Shown: in pieces, positions 1 to 6,335 of the stretch
Layout of the letters: each line of letters opens with the position of its first letter
Position numbering within the stretch: position 1 is the first letter of the stretch
Assembly: GCA_030153205.1 (NCBI GenBank)
Contig: JASLHV010000014.1
Coordinates: 1 to 7,931, forward strand
Direction of reading: 5' to 3'
DNA: 7,931 bases
DNA from: Roseiarcus sp.
GTDB lineage: Bacteria; Pseudomonadota; Alphaproteobacteria; Rhizobiales; Beijerinckiaceae
The notes under the pieces: model-generated
What the model was told of the DNA's origin: nothing
The model's database searches: none
What the model saw: only the letters and a program-made list of their open reading frames with translations
Program-made: the position numbers and the translations under genes

Positions 1-328
1 GTACCGTGGCGACGCGCCACAGCGCGCGCGCCACGCCTTCGACGATGGCGCCCGCGATATACGCGATCGCCGCACAGAAAAGCGCGGCGATCAAAACTTT
101 CAGCGTCTCGTCGCCCGACATGCTGAACGCGCCGCTCGTCACGGCATTCATCGTCGAGGTGAACGGGATCGCGATCAGCAACAGCGTCGTATCGGCGAAC
201 CATTCGCCGGCGCGCTGAACATAAGTGACATAGCCGACGACGAAGGCGGCGAGATAAAGCGCCGCCAGAACTGCGCCGAGGAGCGAAATCCAGACGCGCC
301 GCCGGCGCGGCGCGGCGGAGAGGCTCAA
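1..328 (-). CDS. Small two-helix membrane protein, unrecognised (3' end outside window)
   Basis: I do not recognise this family. Read on the minus strand from a TTG at 328-326, the frame stays open for 109 codons to the window edge, so the C-terminus is missing. Codon third positions are strongly G/C, as in the neighbouring genes, which supports real coding. The N-terminus is short and basic (PRRRRVW, residues 7-13). A clear membrane segment follows at about 14-35, then a moderately hydrophobic stretch at 48-58 and a second membrane segment at about 78-98. The start overlaps the stop of the upstream hydrolase gene as TTGA, with an AAGGA a few bases before it, so translational coupling is likely. 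A second in-frame TTG lies 15 bases upstream and is an alternative start. Cotranscription with the hydrolase suggests, but does not show, a related role. Confidence 0.62.
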   Translation of the reverse strand, partial: MSLSAAPRRRRVWISLLGAVLAALYLAAFVVGYVTYVQRAGEWFADTTLLLIAIPFTSTMNAVTSGAFSMSGDETLKVLIAALFCAAIAYIAGAIVEGVARALWRVATV

Positions 329-1179
329 GCTTCCTTTTTCCAAGCGACGAAACGCTGCGCCTGACTGCCCAATCCGTCGATGCCGAGCGACACCGTATCG
401 CCCGCCTTGAGGAAACGCGGCGGTTTCATGCCGAGGCCGACGCCAGGCGGCGTGCCCGTGGTGATGACATCGCCGGGAAGCAAGATCATGAATTGAGAAA
501 TGTACGACACCAACATCTTGACGCCGAAGATCATCGTCGCCGTCGAACCCTTCTGCACGCGCTCGCCGTTCACGTCGAGCCACATGTCGAGTTTTTGGAC
601 ATCGCGGATTTCATCCGGCGTCACCAGCCAGGGACCGAGAGGGCCGAATGTGGCGCAGCCTTTGCCCTTCATCCACTGACCGCCTCGCTCGGCTTGGTAC
701 TCGCGCTCCGAAACATCGTTGCAAACGCAGAAGCCGGCGACGTGCTGAAGCGCGTCCTTTTCCGAGACGTAGGATGTTCGGCTGCCGATGACCACGGCGA
801 GTTCGACCTCCCAATCGGTCTTCACCGAACCTTTGGGAATCGTCACCTCGTCATTGGGTCCAATGATGCAGGAGGGCGCCTTGTTGAAAAGGATCGGCTC
901 CTTCGGAATTTCGGCGCCGGTTTCCGCCGCGTGATCGGCGTAGTTCAGACCAACGGCGATAAAATTGCCGACGTCGCCGACGCATGGCCCAAGGCGCGGT
1001 TCGCCGCGTACCGCCGGCAAGCTTGCTGGTTTAAGCTTCGCGATCTTGGCGAGGCTCTTGGGTGACAGCGCATCGCCCGCCAGATCGTCGATCACGCCGC
1101 TCAAGTCACGAATTTTTCCGGCGTCGTCGATCAGCCCTGGCTTCTCTTTGCCTGGCTTGCCGTAACGGACGAGTTTCAT
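325..1179 (-). CDS. Fumarylacetoacetate hydrolase (FAH) family protein
   Basis: A 284-residue cytosolic enzyme of the FAH superfamily, whose members cleave or decarboxylate beta-diketo acids (fumarylpyruvate, acylpyruvates, oxaloacetate) in aromatic-compound and central metabolism. The length is usual for bacterial members. Residues 1-65 form the variable N-terminal domain. The catalytic domain follows: GLNYADHA (77-84, with H83), EPILFNKAPS (94-103), the metal-binding pair in DWEVE (E124, E126), CND at 153-155 supplying the third acidic ligand (D155), the glycine/lysine loop QWMKGKG (168-174), and TGTPPGVG (241-248) near the C-terminus. All expected active-site elements are present. The ATG is preceded by GGGAG about ten bases upstream. 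It is the promoter-proximal gene of a minus-strand pair with the small membrane protein. The exact substrate cannot be read from the sequence. Confidence 0.93.
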   Translation of the reverse strand: MKLVRYGKPGKEKPGLIDDAGKIRDLSGVIDDLAGDALSPKSLAKIAKLKPASLPAVRGEPRLGPCVGDVGNFIAVGLNYADHAAETGAEIPKEPILFNKAPSCIIGPNDEVTIPKGSVKTDWEVELAVVIGSRTSYVSEKDALQHVAGFCVCNDVSEREYQAERGGQWMKGKGCATFGPLGPWLVTPDEIRDVQKLDMWLDVNGERVQKGSTATMIFGVKMLVSYISQFMILLPGDVITTGTPPGVGLGMKPPRFLKAGDTVSLGIDGLGSQAQRFVAWKKEA

Positions 1180-1437
1180 TGGCGCGCGTCTCCCTTCTTG
1201 CGGCGTCCCTTCGCCACTTGGTTGTCAAAGTCATCGGTTAACTGATTTTACCGAAGCGCGAAACCGAATAGCGCGCCTTGGAATGCTAAGCGCCCTTGAA
1301 CGATTTCGCGCGCCTGCCAAGGTTAATCCCGTGCCCCCTCACGACAGCAAGCAATCGCCCGTGACATTTAGGTTCAATTGCAATGCGACGCCTGCATTTT
1401 CGCCAAATTTTGCACTGCATCTAAATAACCATAGACG

Positions 1438-1466
1438 ATTGGCCAATTGACGCCGCAATTGCGGCG
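1438..1466. repeat. Two adjacent palindromes with CAATTG cores
   Basis: ATTGGCCAAT (1438-1447) is a perfect 10-bp palindrome. CGCCGCAATTGCGGCG (1451-1466) is a perfect 16-bp palindrome beginning four bases later. CAATTG occurs at 1444-1449 and 1456-1461, one helical turn apart (12 bases), and again at 1375-1380. The arrangement resembles a dyad operator for a dimeric DNA-binding protein, but no known consensus is recognised. Confidence 0.45.
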
Positions 1467-1504
1467 GCGATATCGACCCGGTTACTGACTTTCAAGAGGT
1501 TGTT

Positions 1505-1545
1505 TTCGGACAGCTTAGGCAGAAAAACAGCCTATGCTGTTCGGA
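1505..1545. other. Strong imperfect hairpin upstream of the NYN gene
   Basis: Arm 1505-1520 pairs with arm 1530-1545 over 16 positions around the nine-base loop AGAAAAACA (1521-1529). Thirteen are Watson-Crick pairs, two are G-T wobbles (1509/1541 and 1506/1544) and one is a mismatch (1515/1535). The core CGGACAGC...GCTGTTCG is well paired. No T-run follows on either strand, so it is not an ordinary intrinsic terminator. It may be an RNA structure in the NYN leader, a dispersed palindromic element, part of a small RNA, or a protein-binding dyad. Confidence 0.5.
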
Positions 1546-1754
1546 CTTTCATTTCTGCACTTGACTTCAATCACGTCACGGCTGTCATATGTACACAATC
1601 GAAAATTAACGCACGAATCTCTGTTTACGATCGACCACGGCCTCTCATCGGCATTTCGACATTCCGGACGGCCGCGTTAATCCGAGCAAGATGGTGACTG
1701 CAACAGGTCGTTGTGGGAATTTCGTTTGAGTTTACGGCCAGAAGAGAAGTTGGC

Positions 1755-2360
1755 ATGCCTGATCAAGAAAGAATCGCGCTGTTCATTGACGGCGCTAATC
1801 TCTATGCAACCGCAAAGTCGCTTGGCTTTGATATCGATTACAAAAGATTGCTCCGCGAATTCCAGAGCCGCGGCCGGTTCATAAGAGCGTTCTATTACAC
1901 CGCTCTGGTGGAAGATCAGGAATATTCCTCGATCCGTCCGCTCGTCGATTGGCTCGATTACAACGGCTATTCCGTCGTGACGAAGCCGACCAAGGAATTT
2001 GTCGATTCGACGGGACGGCGCAAAGTCAAAGGCAATATGGACATCGAGCTTGCGGTTAACGCCATGGAGATGGCGCCGCATATCGATCATATGGTTTTGT
2101 TCTCAGGAGACGGCGATTTCCGCTCTCTCGTCGAGGCGATCCAGCGACGCGGCGTCAGAGTATCTGTCGTCTCGACCGTTCAGACGCAACCGGCGATGGT
2201 TGCCGACGAATTGCGCCGTCAGGCCGACGAGTTCATGGACCTCGCTCATCTTGCCAATCGTATCGGACGCGATCCGAGCGAAAGAGCGCCGCGACACGAC
2301 ACGCGTCGGGCGCCTCAGCAGCAAACGGGCCTCGTCAACGACGATCTCGTCGATAGTTGA
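1755..2360 (+). CDS. LabA-like NYN-domain protein (putative ribonuclease)
   Basis: A 201-residue protein of the NYN (PIN-like, DUF88/LabA) family; such proteins are predicted metal-dependent ribonucleases, and this subgroup is widespread and little studied in alphaproteobacteria. The acidic active-site signature is complete: FIDGANLY at 10-17 (D12, N15), KGNMDIELA at 92-100 (D96) and LFSGDGDF at 115-122 (D119, D121). The Rossmann-like core ends near residue 160. A charged, probably disordered tail (GRDPSERAPRHDTRR onward) follows. I chose ATG 1755 because the family conservation begins right after it. An in-frame GTG at 1713 would add 14 residues that look unrelated to the fold. The gene is first in the run with the glycosylase and rpoZ, which suggests a housekeeping role in RNA metabolism. 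Its RNA substrate is not known. Confidence 0.88.
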   Translation: MPDQERIALFIDGANLYATAKSLGFDIDYKRLLREFQSRGRFIRAFYYTALVEDQEYSSIRPLVDWLDYNGYSVVTKPTKEFVDSTGRRKVKGNMDIELAVNAMEMAPHIDHMVLFSGDGDFRSLVEAIQRRGVRVSVVSTVQTQPAMVADELRRQADEFMDLAHLANRIGRDPSERAPRHDTRRAPQQQTGLVNDDLVDS

Positions 2361-2384
2361 TAGCGGCCGGTTCTTAGCCTAACT

Positions 2385-2417
2385 GGCTCGCGCTATTGTC
2401 AAGACGAAGCGCGAGCC
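2385..2417 (+). promoter_or_regulatory. Hairpin directly before the glycosylase start
   Basis: GGCTCGCGC (2385-2393) and GCGCGAGCC (2409-2417) are a perfect 9-bp inverted repeat. An extra T-A pair (2394/2408) closes a 13-base loop. The 3' arm ends four bases before the proposed TTG start at 2422 and covers the place where a ribosome binding site would lie. No T-run follows, so termination is less likely than translational control or transcript-end protection for the preceding NYN message. Confidence 0.45.
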
Positions 2418-2421
2418 TGAT

Positions 2422-3114
2422 TTGGCGTTCGACCTCAGTCCTCCCCGCGATTGCCAGGAATGTCCGAGGCTGGCGGCCTATCGGGCCGCCAATCGTTTGG
2501 AGCATCCCGATTGGGCCAATGCGCCAGTTGAATCTTGGGGCGCGGCTGATGCGCGTCTCCTGATCGTCGGACTTGCGCCCGGCCTGCGTGGCGCGAACCG
2601 GACGGGGCGCCCCTTCACCGGCGATTTCGCCGGCGACCTCCTTTACGAGACGCTGATTTCGAAGGGTTTCGCTAAAGGCCTCTATGATCGTCGGCCAGAC
2701 GACGGGCTTACCTTGGTCGATTGCGCCATCGTTAACGCGGTGCGCTGCGTGCCGCCGCAAAACAAGCCGACGCCGCAAGAAATCAGCACTTGTCGCCACT
2801 ATTTGACGACCGCCATAGGCGCGTTAACGAATGTAAAAGCCGTCCTTGCGCTAGGCCGCATTGCCCATGACAGCGCCCTCAAAGCCATGGCGATGCGGCT
2901 CGCCGCCTTTCCCTTCGCCCATGGAGCGATTCATCGCCTGCCCAATGGCGTCGCTTTTTTCGACAGCTATCACTGCTCCCGTTACAACACGAATACGGGG
3001 GTTTTGACCCCTGCGATGTTCGCCGAGGTCTTTTCGGCCGTGCGTCGGCATATCGGAAAGGCGCCCGAGAGCCGACGGCAGCAAGGGGTTGCCTTGACGG
3101 ACCGACGGGTGTAG
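2422..3114 (+). CDS. Family 5 (UDGb-type) uracil-DNA glycosylase
   Basis: A 230-residue base-excision-repair enzyme that removes uracil and, in family 5, other deaminated bases from DNA. Motif A is GLAPGLRGANRTGRPFTGD (50-68), whose GLAP...GAxRTGRPFTGD pattern marks family 5 rather than family 4. Four cysteines in the expected places (C11, C14, C109, C124) should bind a 4Fe-4S cluster. NAVRCVPPQNKPTPQE (105-120) and the C-terminal DSYHCSRYNTNTG (181-193, with H184) complete the signature. The last 20 residues look like a variable tail. The start is uncertain: an in-frame stop at 2380-2382 limits the choice, and TTG 2422 is the only common start codon before the CxxC motif, with only a weak Shine-Dalgarno. 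A hairpin sits just upstream. It lies 61 bases after the NYN gene and 62 before rpoZ. Confidence 0.92.
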   Translation: MAFDLSPPRDCQECPRLAAYRAANRLEHPDWANAPVESWGAADARLLIVGLAPGLRGANRTGRPFTGDFAGDLLYETLISKGFAKGLYDRRPDDGLTLVDCAIVNAVRCVPPQNKPTPQEISTCRHYLTTAIGALTNVKAVLALGRIAHDSALKAMAMRLAAFPFAHGAIHRLPNGVAFFDSYHCSRYNTNTGVLTPAMFAEVFSAVRRHIGKAPESRRQQGVALTDRRV

Positions 3115-3176
3115 GAGCCCGCCAACCCTAGATTGCCGGACTGTTTTCGGCCGACCCTTTTCAAGGAGTAGCCGCT

Positions 3177-3566
3177 ATGGCGCGCGTCACCGTAGAGGAT
3201 TGCATCGACAAGATCGAGAACCGCTTCGATCTCGTCTTGATGGCCAGCCATCGCGCACGCGTTTTGTCCGCAGGCGCCCAGATCACTGTGCCGCGCGACA
3301 ACGATAAGAATCCCGTGGTCGCCCTGCGTGAGATCGCGGATCAGAGACTGACGCCGGAAGACTTGAGAGAAGATCTCATTCACTCGTTGCAGAAGAACGT
3401 CGAAGTCGACGAGCCCGAGGCCGAGACGGCGCCGCCGTTGGTTCTCGCCGACGTCACGCCGGGCGAATCAGGCGAAGCTCAGTTCGATCGCATGACCGAA
3501 GAAGATCTGCTGCGCGGCCTCGAAGGGCTTGCGCCGCCGCCTGAGCCCGAAGAAGAAACCGAGTAA
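3177..3566 (+). CDS. rpoZ: DNA-directed RNA polymerase subunit omega
   Basis: Omega binds the beta' subunit and helps assemble and stabilise RNA polymerase; in many bacteria it also contributes to a ppGpp-binding site. The conserved core covers residues 1-75: MARVTVEDC at the start, NRFDLVLMASHRAR (15-28), then NPVVALREIA (45-54), ending with the EDLREDLIHSLQ helix. Residues 76-129 form a long acidic, proline-rich tail (ending PPPEPEEETE), the kind of extension found in Hyphomicrobiales and absent from the 91-residue E. coli protein. The ATG has an excellent ribosome binding site, AAGGAG at 3163-3168, eight bases upstream. The codons are regular and nothing is missing. The Rel/SpoT gene that often follows rpoZ in relatives is not present downstream. 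Confidence 0.97.
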   Translation: MARVTVEDCIDKIENRFDLVLMASHRARVLSAGAQITVPRDNDKNPVVALREIADQRLTPEDLREDLIHSLQKNVEVDEPEAETAPPLVLADVTPGESGEAQFDRMTEEDLLRGLEGLAPPPEPEEETE

Positions 3567-3909
3567 GCTTCTTCGAGAATTTTTAGCTTGGAAAATTAGG
3601 TTGTTTTTTTGCGCGCCGCAGCGTGGACGCGGCGCGCGTAACGACTTTCCACAAAGTTTCATCGCTGGCGATAGATTTCGCTATGTGCACGTCGTCGTTT
3701 TGCTATCCTTTGCATTAGAGAATCACTTTTAGCCGTAGCGTTCAAAGCGCGCGGCGAAAGCGGCGGATTATCGCGGACGTTTCCGATCAGCGGCGGAGCG
3801 AACGATACGACAGGCCAGATCGCGAAATTGGCGATAGTCGGCAGCGGCGTTTGAACCGTTTCGTTCGCTTGGGCGTTATTGGCGAAGCGATTTTCGTCGG
3901 GGACGCGGC
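3567..3909. other. Intergenic region between rpoZ and the cold-shock gene
   Basis: About 340 bases without a gene I can support. Just after rpoZ a small stem (TTCT-TCG-AGAA, 3569-3579) is followed by TTTTT (3580-3584), at best a weak terminator. A T7 run (3604-3610) and a GC-rich hairpin (3611-3637) follow. From 3640 to 3909 short frames exist on both strands, but they lack good starts, ribosome binding sites and recognisable families. The promoter of the cold-shock gene must lie here, but I see no clear -35/-10 pair. Confidence 0.55.
3611..3637. other. GC-rich hairpin after a T-run, downstream of rpoZ
   Basis: GCGCGCCGC (3611-3619) and GCGGCGCGC (3629-3637) are perfect 9-bp complements around the loop AGCGTGGAC. 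A run of seven T lies immediately 5' of the hairpin on the plus strand, the wrong side for a plus-strand intrinsic terminator, and no A-run gives a minus-strand one. It may still protect or end the rpoZ transcript. Confidence 0.45.
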
Positions 3910-4524
3910 GTGCGAGTGGGGGCCGACACATTGAGCGACAATGATTCAAAGCTACATCTCGATATAGGCGAACAAGTCGCTGATGCGGCGCCCGTCGAGA
4001 CGCCCGTTGGACTCGTTGAAATCGCGGGCCATGTGAAATGGTTCGATGTCGCCAAGGGCTATGGCTTCATCGTCCCCGATGGCGGCAAGGCGGACGTCCT
4101 TATTCACGTGACAATCCTGCGGCGTGACGGATTTCAAACCGTCCATGAAGGTTCGCGCGTGGTGGCCGAAGCGGTCCAACGCGACAAAGGTCTGCAAGTC
4201 TTCCGCGTTATATCGGTCGAGCCCGGCGACGGCGCGCATCCGTCGCAATTGCCGGCGGCGCGTACGCATGTGCAGGTTACGCCGACCAGCGGATTCGAGA
4301 TTGTCATCGTCAAATGGTTCAATCGCGTGCGCGGCTTTGGTTTCCTATCGCGCGGCGAAGGAACAGAAGATATTTTTGTCCATATGGAGACATTGCGGCG
4401 CTACGGCTTTACCGACGTCAAGCCTGGCGATACGCTTCTGGCCCGTTTCGGAACCGGTCCTAAGGGATTGATGGCGGCGGAAGTGCGTCCGCTGGAAAGC
4501 ACGCGGACTTTCTCCTCGCATTAA
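3910..4524 (+). CDS. Double cold-shock-domain protein
   Basis: A 204-residue cytosolic nucleic-acid-binding protein with two cold-shock (OB-fold) domains in tandem; such proteins bind single-stranded RNA or DNA and act as RNA chaperones. Domain 1 (about 37-103) has VKWFDVAKGYGFIV with RNP1 KGYGFI (49-54) and RNP2 VLIHV (63-67). Domain 2 (about 130-196) has VKWFNRVRGFGFL with RNP1 RGFGFL (141-146) and RNP2 DIFVHM (154-159). A proline-containing linker separates them. The two-domain form of about 200 residues is typical of Hyphomicrobiales, unlike the single-domain 70-residue CspA. The start is ambiguous: GTG 3910 has GGGGA upstream, whereas GTG 3916 and TTG 3931 are also possible and would remove 2 or 7 residues. 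It is followed after 23 bases by the DUF192 gene and probably cotranscribed with it. Cold induction is not demonstrated by the sequence. Confidence 0.93.
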   Translation: MRVGADTLSDNDSKLHLDIGEQVADAAPVETPVGLVEIAGHVKWFDVAKGYGFIVPDGGKADVLIHVTILRRDGFQTVHEGSRVVAEAVQRDKGLQVFRVISVEPGDGAHPSQLPAARTHVQVTPTSGFEIVIVKWFNRVRGFGFLSRGEGTEDIFVHMETLRRYGFTDVKPGDTLLARFGTGPKGLMAAEVRPLESTRTFSSH

Positions 4525-4547
4525 GAGGCTTTATAAGCAGCGATCGC

Positions 4548-5117
4548 ATGGTCGCCGCAATCCCGTTTCATGCAGCGGGCGCGGCAGGTCGTCGTCACGC
4601 TACATCGCCCGTTGCAACGAGAATCGCCTTGTCCCCTGCCCTCTTGCGCGTATCCGGCCCATCGCGTCACGCTTCGTTTGTCGTCGCTTTGATGTTCACG
4701 CTGCTGTGCGCTTTCGCGCCAAGAGCAGCCCTTGCACAAAGTCTCGACCGTCTCGAGATCGCAACAGCCAGCGGCGGACATGTCTTCAATGTCGAGGTCG
4801 TCAGCGACGAAGCGGGCCGCGAGAAAGGCTTGATGTACCGTCGCTACATGCCGCAAGACCGGGGCATGTTGTTCAACTTCAATGAGGAGGCGCCGGTCGC
4901 CTTCTGGATGAAGAATACCTACATCCCACTCGACATGATCTTCATCTCGCGCAAAGGGGTGGTGACAAGCATTGTCGCCAATGCCGAGCCTTTGTCCGAA
5001 CGTCTCATCCCATCGGGCGGTCCGGTTTACGCCGTTCTCGAGGTCAACGGCGGCGTCGCGCAGCGCATCGGTCTCAAGGCGGGGGACAAGGTGAAGGACG
5101 CGATTTTCAAACCTTAA
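4548..5117 (+). CDS. Exported DUF192 family protein
   Basis: A 189-residue protein whose residues about 66-187 form a DUF192 domain, a small beta-rich fold of unknown function common in bacteria and archaea. The hallmarks are present: REKGLMYRRYMPQDRGMLF (91-109), FWMKNTYIPLDMIFI (119-133) and LEVNGG (164-169). A hydrophobic core at about 44-57 followed by ALA (61-63) before Q64 looks like a Sec signal peptide, so the mature domain should be periplasmic. From ATG 4548 the signal would be unusually long (63 residues), with an arginine-containing front, and that ATG has no good ribosome binding site. TTG 4629 (codon 28) would give a signal of about 36 residues and is a serious alternative. It sits 23 bases after the cold-shock gene. 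Its TAA overlaps the stop codon of the convergent transporter gene. Role unknown. Confidence 0.85.
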   Translation: MVAAIPFHAAGAAGRRHATSPVATRIALSPALLRVSGPSRHASFVVALMFTLLCAFAPRAALAQSLDRLEIATASGGHVFNVEVVSDEAGREKGLMYRRYMPQDRGMLFNFNEEAPVAFWMKNTYIPLDMIFISRKGVVTSIVANAEPLSERLIPSGGPVYAVLEVNGGVAQRIGLKAGDKVKDAIFKP

Positions 5118-6316
5118 GCTTTACCAAGCACGGGGCGGCGGGTCTCGACAAGGGCGGCGAGAGCGGCCAGGGCCGCCGCGACGGCGCAATAGCCGATGGG
5201 TCCGCGCGGACCGAAGCCGTCGACGAGAAAGCCGCCGAACACCGCGCCCGTAGCGATCGCGACTTGAAACGCCATCAAGAGAAGGCCGCCGGCGCTCTCG
5301 GCGAGATCAGGCGCGGCGCGGTTAATCCAGGTTTGCGCGCCGACCGGCAGCGCGCCGAAAGCGAAGCCCCAAAGCGCCGTCGCCGCTCCGGAAAGTCCTG
5401 TCGAGACGCCAAGTACGACAAGGATCAATGCCGCCGCCGCGATCAACCCCGCGGCCGAGGCGACGGCGGTCTGCTCGCTACGCTCGGCCATGAAGCCGCC
5501 CGCGAGATTACCGAAGAAGCCGCCGACGCCATAGGCCAACAGGACGAGCGAGATCGCGCCGACGTTCATGTGCGGCACTTGTTCGAGGAAAGGACGTATA
5601 TAGGTGAAGGCCGAGAAGTGAGCGGAGACGACCACCGCGACGATCGCGAGGCCGTTCCTCATGCGCGGCCGCTCGAGCAACGTGAGAAAGGCGCCGAGCG
5701 TCGCTTTGGTCGTCGGCGGCAGCGAAGGTACGGTGACGACCTGTATGATAAGCGCGGCAGCCCCTGCGAAGGCGGCGACAATGAACGCCATGCGCCAACC
5801 CCAATGATCGCCAATCCATGCGCCGACCGGCGCGGCGCAGACGGTGGCGAGCGAAACGCCGGTGAGCACCACCGCCATCGCGCGCGGCATCAACTCTTGC
5901 GGAACGAGCCGCATCGCCAAGGCCGCCGACATCGCCCAGAATCCGCCGAGGGCGACGCCCAGAAGGACGCGCGAGACCAGCAGCGTCGGCAAGTTGGCGG
6001 CCGCCGCCGCCATTACGTCGGAAACCACGAGCAGAGCCGTCAGGCCCCATAAGATCCACCGACGATCGAAACGCGACGTGCCGACGACGATTGCCGGGCC
6101 GGCGATCGCCCCGACGACCGCGGTCGCGGTGACAGCCTGGCCGGCAAGCCCATCGCTGATCATGAGGTCGCGGGCCATCGGCGTCAGCAACGAGGCCGGC
6201 AGGAATTCGGCGGTGACCAGGCTAAAGACGCCGAGCGAGAGGGACACGACGGCTGGCCACTCGGTCGCCGCCGCCGGGCGCGCCGCGACATCCGCCGCCG
6301 CAGAACAATCAGTCAT
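5114..6316 (-). CDS. MFS transporter, DHA1 drug/sugar-efflux type
   Basis: A 400-residue inner-membrane protein of the major facilitator superfamily, resembling the AraJ/NepI/SotB group of proton-driven exporters (drugs, nucleosides, sugars). About twelve membrane helices can be traced. Helix 1 ends with the family-typical EFLPASLLTPMARDL (37-51). A motif-A-like loop with FDRR (83-86) follows helix 2, and AAPVGAWIGDHWGWRMAF (161-178) matches the motif C / helix 5-6 region. The second half begins near residue 220. I chose ATG 6316 because it places helix 1 about 20 residues in, as usual; an in-frame ATG at 6412 would add 32 hydrophilic residues and lie within the regulator gene. It is divergent from the AraC-type regulator, its likely controller, and its stop overlaps that of the DUF192 gene. 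The substrate cannot be told. Confidence 0.92.
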   Translation of the reverse strand: MTDCSAAADVAARPAAATEWPAVVSLSLGVFSLVTAEFLPASLLTPMARDLMISDGLAGQAVTATAVVGAIAGPAIVVGTSRFDRRWILWGLTALLVVSDVMAAAAANLPTLLVSRVLLGVALGGFWAMSAALAMRLVPQELMPRAMAVVLTGVSLATVCAAPVGAWIGDHWGWRMAFIVAAFAGAAALIIQVVTVPSLPPTTKATLGAFLTLLERPRMRNGLAIVAVVVSAHFSAFTYIRPFLEQVPHMNVGAISLVLLAYGVGGFFGNLAGGFMAERSEQTAVASAAGLIAAAALILVVLGVSTGLSGAATALWGFAFGALPVGAQTWINRAAPDLAESAGGLLLMAFQVAIATGAVFGGFLVDGFGPRGPIGYCAVAAALAALAALVETRRPVLGKA

Positions 6317-6322
6317 GTGGGT

Positions 6323-6335
6323 GAACCCCGGGTTC
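6323..6335. promoter_or_regulatory. GAACCC-C-GGGTTC inverted repeat before the transporter start
   Basis: A perfect inverted repeat with 6-base arms and a 1-base centre, seven bases upstream of the transporter ATG on the minus strand. It could be an operator. In the transporter mRNA it could also fold as a GAACC/GGUUC stem with a CGG loop, covering the G-rich stretch that is the only plausible ribosome binding site. Confidence 0.4.

Larger units (their letters stand above)
1180..1754. other. Divergent intergenic region, 575 bases, no gene seen
   Basis: This stretch separates the minus-strand hydrolase from the plus-strand NYN gene and is visibly richer in A+T than its surroundings. Short open frames inside it have no recognisable family and no convincing ribosome binding site. 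It must hold promoters for both directions. A weak candidate for the NYN gene is TTGACT at 1561-1566 with TCATAT at 1585-1590 (18-base spacer). For the hydrolase, TAAAAT on the minus strand at 1250-1245 is a possible -10 without a good -35. The region also carries the palindromes and the hairpin listed separately. Confidence 0.6.

Noticed and set aside
6..218. Open frame on the plus strand at the left edge
   Set aside because: It lies antisense to the membrane-protein gene, whose minus-strand frame has clear codon bias and membrane helices.
1223..1228. Perfect TTGACA on the minus strand upstream of the hydrolase gene
   Set aside because: No -10-like hexamer occurs 16-18 bases downstream, so I do not call a promoter from it.
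1500..1697. 65-codon plus-strand frame in the intergenic region
   Set aside because: No ribosome binding site, no recognisable domain, codon use unlike the neighbours, and it covers the hairpin.
3675..3857. Plus-strand frame with fairly GC-rich third positions in the rpoZ/cold-shock gap
   Set aside because: It has no ATG, GTG or TTG start near its beginning and no recognisable motif; at most a gene remnant, which I cannot support.
3659..3949. 96-codon minus-strand frame upstream of the cold-shock gene
   Set aside because: It starts inside the cold-shock gene, has no domain signature and no convincing ribosome binding site.
5264..6052. 262-codon plus-strand frame and a 183-codon second minus-strand frame within the transporter gene
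   Set aside because: They are arginine-rich or low-complexity shadows of the MFS gene, typical of GC-rich DNA.
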